Below, one piece after another: positions 17,898 through 27,933 of a stretch of 64,000 bases of DNA; within the stretch, counting starts at the first letter, position 1; each line of letters opens with the position of its first letter. A model generated the notes under the pieces. That model was not told the origin of the DNA. It searched no databases and saw only the letters and a program-made list of their open reading frames with translations. The translations under genes were made by a program, and so were the position numbers. The DNA comes from Pseudomonadota bacterium (GTDB lineage: Bacteria > Pseudomonadota > Gammaproteobacteria > Steroidobacterales > Steroidobacteraceae): assembly GCA_016704655.1 (NCBI GenBank), contig JADIZR010000001.1:248001-312000 (forward strand), written 5' to 3'.

Positions 17898-18331
17898 GCT
17901 GCCCCCGGTGACCGCAGCCGACCGGGCCGCGGGCGCGATGGCGGTGCTGGCAACGGCGTTCGTGGTAGGGGCCGTTGTTCGCTCCGGCGGGCCGATGGCC
18001 GCCTCCGTGCTGCTGTTGCTGGCCGGCAGTTTGATCGTGGCGGCCCTGGCACGGTCCTGGGTTCGTGCCAGACGCCAGCCGGCCCTGCGGCTGGTGGCCC
18101 GCGCCGACGGTTCCCCTCTGGCTGCATGCGGCGGGGCAGGCCCCGTCCCGTACGACGATCGGCGTCGGCACGCGAACGATAGGCCCCTCGGTTTTCCTCG
18201 ATCTGCGGGTGGAATCCAGCCCGACTGGCGAGCGGCTCCGCACCTGGCTGACGCCGCTCGACGTGCCATCCTCGGCCATCCGTCGGTTAAGCGTCGCCCT
18301 ACCCCACTGCGGGCGCGCGACTGGTTCGTGA
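17860..18331 (+). CDS. YgfX/CptA-like membrane protein, with frameshift
   Basis: The first part has two hydrophobic segments (AGAMAVLATAFVVGAVV and AASVLLLLAGSLIVAALA). It then runs into RQPALRLVARADGS, typical of YgfX, the small inner-membrane partner of SdhE once described as the CptA toxin. Near the CCCC at 18113-18116 the frame changes. The adjacent frame continues with LWLHAAGQAPSRTTIGVG, FLDLRVES, and RLRTWLTPLDVPSSAIRRLSVAL, ending at 18331. One extra C explains it. The start is uncertain: GTG at 17860, overlapping sdhE, or GTG at 17908. Confidence 0.6.
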
Positions 18332-18358
18332 CCGGGCGGCAGTTGCGCTAGCCTAGCC

Positions 18359-19015
18359 ATGCAAGCCATGCAGAACTTTCCCCCGCCGGACGAGTCTATG
18401 AAGTCGCGAGAACCCGGGGACGTCGATGCCGGCCCGCCTGCGGGCGCCGAGCAGAGCGACCTCGAACTCGTAAGGCGGGCCCAGAAGAACGAACGCGGCG
18501 CGTTCGACCTGCTGGTGCTCAAGTACCAACACAAGGTCGTCAAGCTGGTGGCACGGCTGCTGCGCGATCCGACGGAAGCCGAGGACGTCGCCCAGGAAGC
18601 CTTCGTGAAGGCGTACCGGGCCCTCGGGTCGTTTCGGGGCGACAGCGCGTTCTACACCTGGCTCTATCGCATCGCGGTCAATACGGCCCGCAATTCGATC
18701 GCCTCGCGCCAGCGCCGACCTTTGGACTACGAAGCGGAACTCTCGGAAAGCGAGCAGAACAACGTGGCGGCGCGACTCAAACACGACGACACGCCCGAGG
18801 CGACGGTCCTCTCCGAAGAGATCCGCCAGACCGTCAACAGCGCGATCGAGCACCTGCCCGAAGACCTGCGCACGGCCATCGTGCTGCGCGAAATCGAGGG
18901 CCTCAGTTACGAAGAAATCGCGGCGGCAATGGATTGTCCGGTGGGCACCGTGCGGTCGCGTATCTTCCGTGCCCGTGAAGCCATCGACCGCGCCCTGAAA
19001 CCCTTGCTCGAATGA
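18359..19015 (+). CDS. rpoE: RNA polymerase sigma factor RpoE (AlgU/sigma-E)
   Basis: RpoE is the ECF sigma factor of the envelope stress response, held inactive by RseA. The 218-residue frame contains region 2 (AFDLLVLKYQHKVVKLVARL, DPTEAEDVAQEAFVKAYRAL, FYTWLYRIAVNTA) and region 4 (LPEDLRTAIVLREIEGLSYE, IAAAMDCPVGTVRSRIFRAR). Known homologues start close to the EQSDLELVRRAQ segment, so the first 30 residues may not all be translated. ATG at 18398 gives 205 residues. A sigma-E-like promoter sequence lies within the first codons. Confidence 0.95.
   Translation: MQAMQNFPPPDESMKSREPGDVDAGPPAGAEQSDLELVRRAQKNERGAFDLLVLKYQHKVVKLVARLLRDPTEAEDVAQEAFVKAYRALGSFRGDSAFYTWLYRIAVNTARNSIASRQRRPLDYEAELSESEQNNVAARLKHDDTPEATVLSEEIRQTVNSAIEHLPEDLRTAIVLREIEGLSYEEIAAAMDCPVGTVRSRIFRAREAIDRALKPLLE
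18373..18400 (+). promoter_or_regulatory. possible sigma-E promoter at the rpoE 5' end
   Basis: GAACTT at 18373-18378, 16 bases, then TCTATG at 18395-18400. This resembles the sigma-E/AlgU consensus GAACTT-N16/17-TCTGA, as expected for autoregulation. It lies inside the longest reading of rpoE, which casts doubt either on the start codon or on the promoter. Confidence 0.4.
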
Positions 19016-19611
19016 AACCGAGTGCCGAGAACGAAATGACCGACCAGATTCGTGAACAGCTTTCGGCCCTGTTGGATGGCGAACTGCCGCCGGACGAAAT
19101 GGGCCTGCTCATGCGGCGCCTCGACAAGGATCCCGGGTTGCGTCGCGCGTTCGGCTCCTACGTCCTGATGGGTGAAACCCTGCGCGCCCCTGGCGGTCGG
19201 ATTGCCTCACCTTCTTTCGCGGCGAGCGTGAGTGCCGCCATCGACGAATCCCCGGTCCCGGTCGAGAAGACCTCCACGGCACGCTCGGGAGTCACCGGCC
19301 AGGTACGGCAGCACGTCGCGCTCTGGAAGCGACCGATGGTGCGCACGGCACTTGCCGCCAGCGCGGCTGCCTCCGCCGTGCTGCTGTTCCGGCCCGACAT
19401 GACGCCGGTTGCCCAGCTCGAAGTCACGCCAGCCAGTTCGTTCGCCATGTCGGCGAGCCCGACGCCTGCACAGAGCCAGCGCCTCGCGGGTTACCTGGTC
19501 GCGCACAGCCAGTTCTCTACGCCGATGGTCCGGCGCAACGTGCTCTCGAGTCTCCTCGCCGCCGATCCGGGCATCGCGCGCGTCTCGTACGAGATGGGAG
19601 AGGCGCCCTGA
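19012..19611 (+). CDS. rseA: anti-sigma-E factor RseA/MucA
   Basis: RseA is a single-span inner-membrane protein that sequesters RpoE until cut by the DegS/RseP proteases. The 199-residue product has the N-terminal sigma-binding domain (EQLSALLDGELPPDEMGLLMRRL, LRRAFGSYVLMGETL). A hydrophobic segment near residues 103-122 (VRTALAASAAASAVLLF) is followed by a periplasmic tail ending in VSYEMGEAP. It overlaps rpoE by four bases. A later ATG (MTDQIREQL, 19036) is also possible. Confidence 0.9.
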   Translation: MKPSAENEMTDQIREQLSALLDGELPPDEMGLLMRRLDKDPGLRRAFGSYVLMGETLRAPGGRIASPSFAASVSAAIDESPVPVEKTSTARSGVTGQVRQHVALWKRPMVRTALAASAAASAVLLFRPDMTPVAQLEVTPASSFAMSASPTPAQSQRLAGYLVAHSQFSTPMVRRNVLSSLLAADPGIARVSYEMGEAP

Positions 19612-19612
19612 G

Positions 19613-20620
19613 ATGAGGCGAGCCGCGGTTTGCGTCGCTGCCTGTCTGCTGGCGTTCTCGGCGCGCGCCGACGATGACGCGCGGGCCTGGATCGAGCGCA
19701 TGTCGGAGTCGCTCGCCACGCGCAATTACGACGGCCTGTTCACGCATTCGACCGGACGCCAGGCCGAGACGATGCGCATCGTGCACCGGGTTGACGACGG
19801 CAGGAGTTTCGAGCGCCTCGTGTCGCTGGACGGCAGTGGCCGTGAAATCGTGCGCACGCGCGAAGAGGTCCACGCTTACCTGCCGGACCGCCGCGTCGTG
19901 ATCGTGGAGCCGCGCGGTGACGACGGCTCGTTGCTCAAGTCACTGCCCACCCCGGGTCCTGCACTCGACCGCAACTACCAGCTTGCCGTCGGCCCGAAAG
20001 GCAGTCGCCTGCTGGGTCGCGAGGTCCGCGTAATCGACGTGCGACCGAAGGATATCTACCGCTACGGCTACCGTCTCTGGCTCGACGAAGAGACGGCCAT
20101 GCCCCTGCAGTCGGTCGTGACGAATGGCGTCGGCGACCCGATCGAGGTCATTCGCTTCACGCAGCTGCAGATGAAGGACAGGATTCCGGCTCACGACATC
20201 GAGCCGACGGTCGACGCCACAGGATTCCGGTGGATCCGCACCGGCCGCAAGCTGGCCGCCATGCCGCAGCTGCCGAGCAAGGGCGGGTGGCGACCGGGGC
20301 GCCTGCCGCCGGGGTTCCGCCTGGTGGCCAGCCGGCTGCAGCCGATTCCCGGTTCGCCGATGCCGGCCCAGCACCTTATCTTTTCGGACGGTATCGCTGC
20401 GATCTCCGTCTTCATCGAGCCCGGCGCACAGACCGGTCCGCGTCCGCCGGAAACCTCGACCATGGGGTCGGCCAACGCCTATTCTACGAGCGTGCAGGGG
20501 CACGTGGTCACTGCGATCGGCGAAGTGCCCGCGGCCACGGTACGCGAAATCGCCAACTCGATCGTGCCCGTCCAGGGCTCTGAAATCCCGGCGGATTCCC
20601 CGGCCGGTCCCGCCCGCTGA
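19613..20620 (+). CDS. rseB: sigma-E regulatory protein RseB/MucB
   Basis: RseB is a periplasmic protein that binds the RseA tail and shields it from DegS, sensing lipoproteins or LPS. The 335-residue product starts with a signal peptide (MRRAAVCVAACLLAFSARA). The LolA-like N-domain follows (ESLATRNYDGLFTHSTGRQAE), then DPIEVIRFTQLQ and the C-domain with WRPGRLPPGFRLVASRLQPI. The gene order rpoE-rseA-rseB-rseC is complete. Confidence 0.93.
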   Translation: MRRAAVCVAACLLAFSARADDDARAWIERMSESLATRNYDGLFTHSTGRQAETMRIVHRVDDGRSFERLVSLDGSGREIVRTREEVHAYLPDRRVVIVEPRGDDGSLLKSLPTPGPALDRNYQLAVGPKGSRLLGREVRVIDVRPKDIYRYGYRLWLDEETAMPLQSVVTNGVGDPIEVIRFTQLQMKDRIPAHDIEPTVDATGFRWIRTGRKLAAMPQLPSKGGWRPGRLPPGFRLVASRLQPIPGSPMPAQHLIFSDGIAAISVFIEPGAQTGPRPPETSTMGSANAYSTSVQGHVVTAIGEVPAATVREIANSIVPVQGSEIPADSPAGPAR

Positions 20621-20623
20621 GTC

Positions 20624-21070
20624 ATGGGGCAGGTTACCGGGATCGTTACCCGGGTCGAGGCTGGCCGGGCGCACGTCGAATGCGGCGTCTCGAATCACCC
20701 CGCCTGCGGCACCTGTGAGGCTGGGCGCGGCTGCGGCTGGCAACGGAAGAACCAGCCCCGCCGGCTCGAGATCGACGCGCAACAGGGCCCGCGAACGCTT
20801 GCACCGGGCGACCAGCTCGAAGTGCACATCGACGAGGCGCGCCTGTTACGGGCTGCCTGCCGGTTGTACCTGCCGCCCCTGGCCGGATTGCTGGCCGGCC
20901 CGGCCTTGCTCCGGGTCGTGGGCTGGGAGCAGGGGGCCCTGCCATTGCTGGGGGCGCTGCTCGGGCTGGTGGCCGGCGGCTTCCTGGCTTGGCGGTGGAC
21001 GAGGGCGGGGGTGCCGATGCGTTGGCAGTGGCTCGGTGTCGACGGCGCCACCTTGTCGGACCAGTCATGA
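20624..21070 (+). CDS. rseC: SoxR-reducing/sigma-E regulator RseC/MucC family protein
   Basis: RseC is an inner-membrane protein linked to the sigma-E and SoxR systems. The 148 residues include the N-terminal cysteine pattern CGVSNHPACGTCEAGRGCGW, the family hallmark. Two hydrophobic spans follow (LYLPPLAGLLAGPALL and LPLLGALLGLVAGGFLAW). It lies four bases after rseB and overlaps the glutaredoxin-like gene by four bases. mucD, which follows mucC in Pseudomonas, is absent from the operon. Confidence 0.88.
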   Translation: MGQVTGIVTRVEAGRAHVECGVSNHPACGTCEAGRGCGWQRKNQPRRLEIDAQQGPRTLAPGDQLEVHIDEARLLRAACRLYLPPLAGLLAGPALLRVVGWEQGALPLLGALLGLVAGGFLAWRWTRAGVPMRWQWLGVDGATLSDQS

Positions 21071-21309
21071 CGGCAGCCGCGCTGGCGCTGTACGTCCGCG
21101 ACGGTTGTCACCTCTGCGACGAGTTTCTGCTCGATTTTTCGCTCGACCACCCGGGCCTGCTGGACTCTCTCGACACCCGTGACGTCGATGCCGAGGTGGC
21201 ATTGGTCATGGAGTTCGGGCTGCGCGTGCCGGTGCTCACGGTCGATGGTCAAGTGGCCTGCGAAGGCCGCTACGATCGTGACAAGGTCGCGGTGGCCCTC
21301 GGGCTATAA
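21067..21309 (+). CDS. glutaredoxin-like thiol-disulphide protein (DUF836)
   Basis: This small 80-residue protein has the thioredoxin-fold pattern LYVRDGCHLCDEF (CxxC redox pair), DTRDVDAEVALVMEFG and the cis-proline segment RVPVLTVDGQVACEGRYD. Glutaredoxin-like proteins of this family are of unknown partner. It ends the rpoE-rse operon and comes directly before lepA. The lepA -10 element TATAAT overlaps its stop codon. Confidence 0.85.
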   Translation: MTAAALALYVRDGCHLCDEFLLDFSLDHPGLLDSLDTRDVDAEVALVMEFGLRVPVLTVDGQVACEGRYDRDKVAVALGL

Positions 21310-21310
21310 T
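21305..21310 (+). promoter_or_regulatory. candidate -10 element of lepA
   Basis: A perfect TATAAT lies 54 bases before the lepA ATG, overlapping the stop of the preceding gene. No good -35 box lies at 16-18 bases upstream; GTGACA is 21 bases away. Confidence 0.45.
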
Positions 21311-21363
21311 CGCGGGTTTTGACGCGCCCGAACCCCGGGTTGCGCCGGACGACCTGGGCCCCG

Positions 21364-23158
<1,795 letters not shown>

Positions 23159-23246
23159 TTTTCACTCCTGCTCGCACAATGTGACGCAAAGCATTGATTC
23201 CGCGAGATAATTAACCAATACTCCGCCCCGTTCCAAGAGGTGCTGC

Positions 23247-24033
23247 TTGGTCTTCGACTTTTCCTTTTTCCTGGTCCTTGCTGCGCTGGTCACCGGGCTG
23301 GTCTGGCTGGCCGACGCCCGCCTGTTCCGCCCGCAACGCCAGCGCAGGGCGGGCAGCGCTGCCGGTGGCCCGCCCGAACCCATCCTGGTCGAATACGCGC
23401 GGTCGTTCTTCCCGATCATCCTGCTGGTGCTGGTGATCCGTTCGTTCCTCTACGAGCCGTTCCGCATCCCGTCCGACTCGATGATGCCGACGCTGCTCGA
23501 CGGCGACTTCATCTTCGTCAACAAGTTCACGTACGGCCTGCGCCTGCCGGTGGTCAACACCGAAGATCGTGCCGCTGGGTGAGCCGGCCCGCGGTGACGT
23601 AGTGGTGTTCCGCCTGCCGTCTGATCCGGCCACCAATTACATCAAGCGGCTGGTCGGCCTGCCGGGCGATCACGTGGTGGTGCGCGACAAGCGCGTCTGG
23701 ATCAACGACCAGTTGCAGGACGTCACGCTCGACGGCTACTCCGAGCCGTATGGCAGCACGCCCCGGGCGCAGATCGGCATCGAACACCTGGGTACCGTTG
23801 AGCACCGCGCGCTCTACATCGACGAGCGACCCTCGGTGGACTTCGACGACGTGGTGCCGGAAGGGCACTTTTTCTTCATGGGCGACAACCGGGACAACAG
23901 CCGCGACAGCCGGTTCCCGGAAGTCGGCTATGTGCCGGCCGACAACGTGGTCGGCAAGGCCGTCCGCATCTGGCTGAACTGGAAGTTGCCGAACGCGCCC
24001 CTGTGGGACCGCATCGGCAAGGCCATTCATTGA
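23247..24033 (+). CDS. lepB: signal peptidase I, with apparent frameshift
   Basis: LepB cleaves signal peptides of exported proteins at the inner membrane. The first part has a membrane span (FFLVLAALVTGLVWLADA), a second hydrophobic stretch (FFPIILLVLVIRSFLYEPF), and the catalytic serine in RIPSDSMMPTLLDGDFIFVN. After VVNT (about 23562) one extra G breaks the frame. The next frame gives KIVPLGEPARGDVVVFRLP, the catalytic lysine in NYIKRLVGLPGDHV and the GDNRDNSRDSR box, ending at 24033. The start appears to be TTG at 23247. The A+T-rich GATAAT at 23206 may be part of its promoter. Confidence 0.92.
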
Positions 24034-24053
24034 ACTCGCAAGGGAGACCTGTG

Positions 24054-24419
24054 ATGAGACCACGTGAACGCGGCGCGACCTTTCTCGGCATCGTCATCAT
24101 CCTGCTGATCCTCGGCTCGGCGCTGTATGCCGGCATCCGGCTCGTGCCGGTGTACCTCGAGTACACCAAGGTCGCACGCTCGCTCGAGCAGGTGCGTGAC
24201 GAACACGCTGCCATCGACACCAACGCGGCGCTCATCCGTCGCTCGCTCGAGCGCCGCTGGGACGTCGAGGACATCAGCAGCATCGGCTGGAAAGAGATCG
24301 AGATCGACAAGACCGCCGCCGGCTACGACATGATCGCGTCCTACGAGGCCGAGCAGCCGTTCATTGCGAACGTGTACCTGCTGGTCAAGTTCGACAAGAC
24401 GGTCTCGATCCCACAGTGA
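24054..24419 (+). CDS. DUF4845 membrane-anchored protein
   Basis: This 121-residue protein has an N-terminal membrane segment (TFLGIVIILLILGSALYAG), then the DUF4845 pattern RLVPVYLEYTKVARSLEQV and RWDVEDISSI, ending in VYLLVKFDKTVSIPQ. Function is unknown. A gene of this family sits between lepB and rnc in Pseudomonas and relatives, so the position is diagnostic. The ATG at 24054 is set by GGGAGACC upstream. Confidence 0.8.
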   Translation: MRPRERGATFLGIVIILLILGSALYAGIRLVPVYLEYTKVARSLEQVRDEHAAIDTNAALIRRSLERRWDVEDISSIGWKEIEIDKTAAGYDMIASYEAEQPFIANVYLLVKFDKTVSIPQ

Positions 24420-24428
24420 CGGCGGGCC

Positions 24429-25118
24429 TTGCTGCACGCCGATGAATGGTCCGCGCGGCGGCTCGGGTATCGCTTCCGTGATCCCGGGCTGCTCGAGGCG
24501 GCGCTGACCCACCGCAGCGCCAGCCGTACGAATTACGAGCGCCTCGAATTCCTCGGTGACTCGGTCCTCAACTTCGCGATTGCGCTGCTCGCGTTCCGCA
24601 CGTTTCCGGACGCGCCCGAAGGCGACCTCAGCCGGTTCCGCGCCGCGCTCGTGAGCAGTCCGACGCTCGCGGCGATCGGCAGCGAACTCGACCTCGGTGA
24701 CCAGTTGCGACTCGGCGGCGGCGAACTGAAGTCGGGCGGCTTCCGCCGCGATTCCATCCTGGCGGACAGCCTCGAGGCGATTTTCGGCGCGATCTACCTC
24801 GACGGTGGAATCGAGGCCGCCCGCGACGTCGTGCACCGGCTCCTCGGCGAACGCCTGCGCGAGTTGCCGTCCGCCGAAACCCTCAAGGATCCGAAGACGC
24901 GATTGCAGGAGGAACTGCAGTCGCGCGGATTCGCGCTGCCGAAATACACGCTGGAAGAGGTGGGCGGCGAACCGCACGAACAGTGGTTCGTCGTGAGTTG
25001 CGCAGCCGTGGATCTTGCGTTGCGGGCGACAGGCCGGGGCTCGAGCCGCCGCCGCGCCGAGCAGGAAGCCGCACAAAGCGTGCTGGAGGCCCTGGGCCGC
25101 GCGCAGGAGAAATCATGA
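24429..25118 (+). CDS. rnc: ribonuclease III
   Basis: RNase III cuts double-stranded RNA in rRNA and mRNA processing. The 229-residue product has the signature YERLEFLGDSVLNFAIA with the metal-binding Glu/Asp, DSLEAIFGAIYLDGG with the second catalytic cluster, and a C-terminal double-stranded RNA-binding domain (PKTRLQEELQSRGFALPKY, RAEQEAAQSVLEAL). The start is probably TTG at 24429. The ATGA overlap with era is conserved in many gammaproteobacteria. Confidence 0.95.
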   Translation: MLHADEWSARRLGYRFRDPGLLEAALTHRSASRTNYERLEFLGDSVLNFAIALLAFRTFPDAPEGDLSRFRAALVSSPTLAAIGSELDLGDQLRLGGGELKSGGFRRDSILADSLEAIFGAIYLDGGIEAARDVVHRLLGERLRELPSAETLKDPKTRLQEELQSRGFALPKYTLEEVGGEPHEQWFVVSCAAVDLALRATGRGSSRRRAEQEAAQSVLEALGRAQEKS

Positions 25119-26050
25119 CCGACGAATCCATCATTCCGCCTCCGAGCGCAGAGCCGGTCGTTCGCTGCGGCTTTGCGGCGCTCGCGGGCCGTCCGAACGT
25201 CGGCAAATCCACGCTGCTGAATGCGCTGATCGGGCAGAAAATCAGCATCGTGAGCCCGAAGCCGCAGACGACGCGCACGCGCATCCACGGCGTGCTGAAC
25301 AAGCCCGGGATGCAGATCGCGTTCGTCGACCTGCCCGGTATCCACACCAAGCAGACGCGCGCGATGAACCGGTACATGAACCGCACCGCGATCTCGTCGC
25401 TGTCGGACGTCGACGTGAACCTGTTCGTGGTCGAGGCGCTGCGCTGGACCGACGAAGACCAGCGCGTGCTCGACGAACTGCAGCAGGTGGGCCTGCCAAT
25501 CGTGCTGCTGATCAACAAGGTCGACCGCGCGCACCCGAAGGAGCGGCTGCTGCCCTTCATCCAGGACCTCACGCAGAAAGCCGACTTCGCCGCCGTAGTG
25601 CCGATCTCGGCCACGCGCAAGACGACGCTGGAGAAACTGCCTGAGGTGATCGCGAAATTGCTGCCCGAACAGCCGCGCATCTTCCCGGAAGAGCAGGTCA
25701 CGGATTCGCCGGATCACTTCATGGCCGCGGAACTCATCCGCGAGAAACTGATGCTGCGGCTGCAGGAAGAATTGCCGTACGGCCTCGTGGTCGAGATTGA
25801 AGGCATCGGCCCGTCCGAGGACGAGCCGGGCAAGCTCGTGGTACAGGCCGTGATCTGGGTCGAGCGCGCGGGCCAGAAGGCCATCGTCATCGGCAAGGGC
25901 GGTTCGCTGCTGAAGGAAGTCGGCCGTCAGTCGCGGCTCGACCTAAACCGGCACTTCAACCAGCCCGTGCACCTCGAACTGTGGGTCAAGGTCAAGGAGG
26001 GCTGGTCGGACGACGAGAACGCGATGCGCAAGTTCGGATACGAATCATGA
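25115..26050 (+). CDS. era: GTPase Era
   Basis: Era is an essential GTPase that binds 16S rRNA during 30S subunit maturation. The 311 residues show G1 AGRPNVGKSTLLNALIG, the G2 region KPQTTRTRIHG, and G3 FVDLPGIHTK with Leu in place of the more usual Thr of DTPG. G4 is INKVDRAH. The C-terminal KH domain carries VIGKGGSLLKEVGRQSR. Overlapping genes on both sides (rnc, recO) suggest a single transcript. Confidence 0.96.
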   Translation: MTDESIIPPPSAEPVVRCGFAALAGRPNVGKSTLLNALIGQKISIVSPKPQTTRTRIHGVLNKPGMQIAFVDLPGIHTKQTRAMNRYMNRTAISSLSDVDVNLFVVEALRWTDEDQRVLDELQQVGLPIVLLINKVDRAHPKERLLPFIQDLTQKADFAAVVPISATRKTTLEKLPEVIAKLLPEQPRIFPEEQVTDSPDHFMAAELIREKLMLRLQEELPYGLVVEIEGIGPSEDEPGKLVVQAVIWVERAGQKAIVIGKGGSLLKEVGRQSRLDLNRHFNQPVHLELWVKVKEGWSDDENAMRKFGYES

Positions 26051-26796
26051 CTGGCGTCCGGCGGGTCAACCTCGAACCCGCCTTCCTGCTGCACCATTAT
26101 CCATGGCGCGACACCAGCCGCATCCTCGAGCTGATGACGCGCACGCACGGCCGGGTCTCGGTATTTTCGCGAGCCTCGCGGCAGTCGGGTTCGACGGCGA
26201 CGGGCGGCGCGTTGCAGCCGTTTACCGAGTCGCTGGTTTCCTGGAGCGGCCGCGGTGAAGCAGGGCACCTGACCTCGGCTGAACGTGTGCGCCCCCCGGC
26301 CACGCTGGCCGGCGACCGCCTGATGAGCGGGTTTTACGCGAACGAGCTGCTGCTGAAGCTGCTGCAACGGAACGACCCGCATCCCGCCCTGTTCGACGCC
26401 TACGCGGGCCTGATTGAGCGCCTCTACGCGCCCGACCACGATCCCGGGCGCGCGCTGCGCCTGTTCGAGAAACGGCTGCTCGACGAACTCGGCTGGGGTC
26501 TCAACCTCGAGCACGAAGCCACGAGCGGCGAGCCGCTCGCGCCGGCACGCAGCTATCGTTACGGCATCGAGGGCGGCGCGGAGCCGGTCGATGGAGTGGC
26601 GGAGGGAACCCTGATATTTTGCGGTGCGTCGCTGCTCTCGCTTGCGCGCGAAGAGCTCGACAACCTCAGCAGCCTGGCGGATGCCCGCCGGCTGTTGCGG
26701 GCTGCGCTCGACCGGCTGCTCGACGGCCGGCCATTGCGGACACGCGAGGTGGCACGCGAAATGCGCGCGCATGCAGGCAAGGCGGACGGAGGTTGA
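26047..26796 (+). CDS. recO: DNA repair protein RecO
   Basis: RecO works with RecR and RecF to load RecA onto single-stranded DNA. The 249-residue product has the N-terminal OB fold (EPAFLLHHYPWRDTSRILELM, THGRVSVFSRASRQ) and the helical domain with LFEKRLLDELGWGLNLEHEA and ALDRLLDGRPLRTREVAREM. No CxxC zinc-finger cysteines are seen, as in many proteobacterial RecO proteins. It overlaps era by four bases. Confidence 0.92.
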   Translation: MTGVRRVNLEPAFLLHHYPWRDTSRILELMTRTHGRVSVFSRASRQSGSTATGGALQPFTESLVSWSGRGEAGHLTSAERVRPPATLAGDRLMSGFYANELLLKLLQRNDPHPALFDAYAGLIERLYAPDHDPGRALRLFEKRLLDELGWGLNLEHEATSGEPLAPARSYRYGIEGGAEPVDGVAEGTLIFCGASLLSLAREELDNLSSLADARRLLRAALDRLLDGRPLRTREVAREMRAHAGKADGG

Positions 26797-26800
26797 TCCT

Positions 26801-27559
26801 TTGCAGCTGACCCACCCGATCAAGCTCGGCGTCAACATCGATCACGTCGCGACGCTGCGGCAGGCCCGCCGTGCGCCGTATCCCGATCCGCTGCACGCGG
26901 CACTCGTCGCCGAGCAGTCAGGCGCGGACAGCATCACACTGCATTTGCGCGAAGACCGTCGCCACATCCAGGACCACGACGTGCACCGCTTTCGGGCCAC
27001 GCTGCAGACGCGCATGAACCTCGAAATGGCGGCGACCGACGAAATGATCGCCATCGCGCGCCAGGTGCGGCCGCAGGACGTGTGCCTGGTGCCGGAGAGG
27101 CGTACGGAAGTCACGACCGAGGGCGGCCTGGACGTGGCCGGGCAGCAGGCGCGACTCAAGGAGTGCTGCGCTGCGCTGCGCGAATGCGGCATCCGCGTCT
27201 CGCTGTTCATCGACCCGGATCCGGAACAGATCGAGGCTTCGCGCGAGATCGGCGCGCCGGTCGTCGAACTGCACACGGGCGCGTACGCCGAAGCGACCGG
27301 CGAGCGCCAGGCGAAGGAGTTGATGCGGCTGGTCCACGGTTCGCGCCGCGGGGCGCAGCTCGGCCTGACGGTGCACGCCGGCCACGGGCTGCACTATCAC
27401 AACGTGCAACCCGTCGCGGCGATTGCGGAAATCGTCGAACTGAACATCGGCCACGCGATCATCGCGCGCGCCGTCTTCGAGGGCCTGGCGTCCGCGGTGC
27501 GCGAAATGCGGCGCCTCATGGTCGAGGCCCGCCGCGGCCTGCCCACGAGCACACCCTGA
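26801..27559 (+). CDS. pdxJ: pyridoxine 5'-phosphate synthase
   Basis: PdxJ forms pyridoxine 5'-phosphate from deoxyxylulose 5-phosphate and 3-amino-1-hydroxyacetone phosphate. The 252 residues include LGVNIDHVATLRQARR, DSITLHLREDRRHIQDHDV, CLVPERRTEVTTEGGLDV and HAGHGLHYHNVQPVAAI. The TTG start at 26801 is preceded by GGAGG at the right spacing inside the recO end. The recO-pdxJ-acpS order is standard. Confidence 0.95.
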   Translation: MQLTHPIKLGVNIDHVATLRQARRAPYPDPLHAALVAEQSGADSITLHLREDRRHIQDHDVHRFRATLQTRMNLEMAATDEMIAIARQVRPQDVCLVPERRTEVTTEGGLDVAGQQARLKECCAALRECGIRVSLFIDPDPEQIEASREIGAPVVELHTGAYAEATGERQAKELMRLVHGSRRGAQLGLTVHAGHGLHYHNVQPVAAIAEIVELNIGHAIIARAVFEGLASAVREMRRLMVEARRGLPTSTP

Positions 27560-27569
27560 GTCCCGGTCC

Positions 27570-27933
27570 ATGATATTCGGCATCGGCACCGACGTCGTGC
27601 AGCTCGCGCGCGTCGAAGACGTCTACGCGCGGCACGGCGAACACTTCGTGCGCCGGTTGCTGCTGCCCGAGGAAGAGGCGGGGTTTCGTAACTACAAGCG
27701 CCCGGTACGTTTCCTGGCGATGCGGTTCGCCGCCAAGGAAGCCATCGTCAAGGCGCTGGGCACGGGCTTTGCGCACGGCATCTGGATCCGCGACGTCGGC
27801 ATCGCGCCGAATGCGTGGGGCCGGCCCGAAGTCATCTGGTCCGAACGCGGCCGCACGCTCCGCGACCGGCTCGGCGCCGGCGAACGTGGTGGCTGTCGCG
27901 GTGCTGATGAGACGCGTGGAGCAATCGCAATGA
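27570..27933 (+). CDS. acpS: holo-[acyl-carrier-protein] synthase, damaged C-terminus
   Basis: AcpS transfers 4'-phosphopantetheine from CoA to acyl carrier protein. The N-terminal two thirds are clear: MIFGIGTDVVQLARVEDVY, VRFLAMRFAAKEAIVKALG with the catalytic AKEA, and GRPEVIWSERGRTLRDRL. After RDRLGA (about 27878) the frame changes. The other frame gives NVVAVAVLMRRVEQSQ and a TGA at 27931 that overlaps the next ATG. The expected xHVSLTDE-type segment of about 11 residues is missing, so a deletion of some 30 bases is likelier than a single-base error. Left in frame, it would fuse to the exonuclease. Confidence 0.8.
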
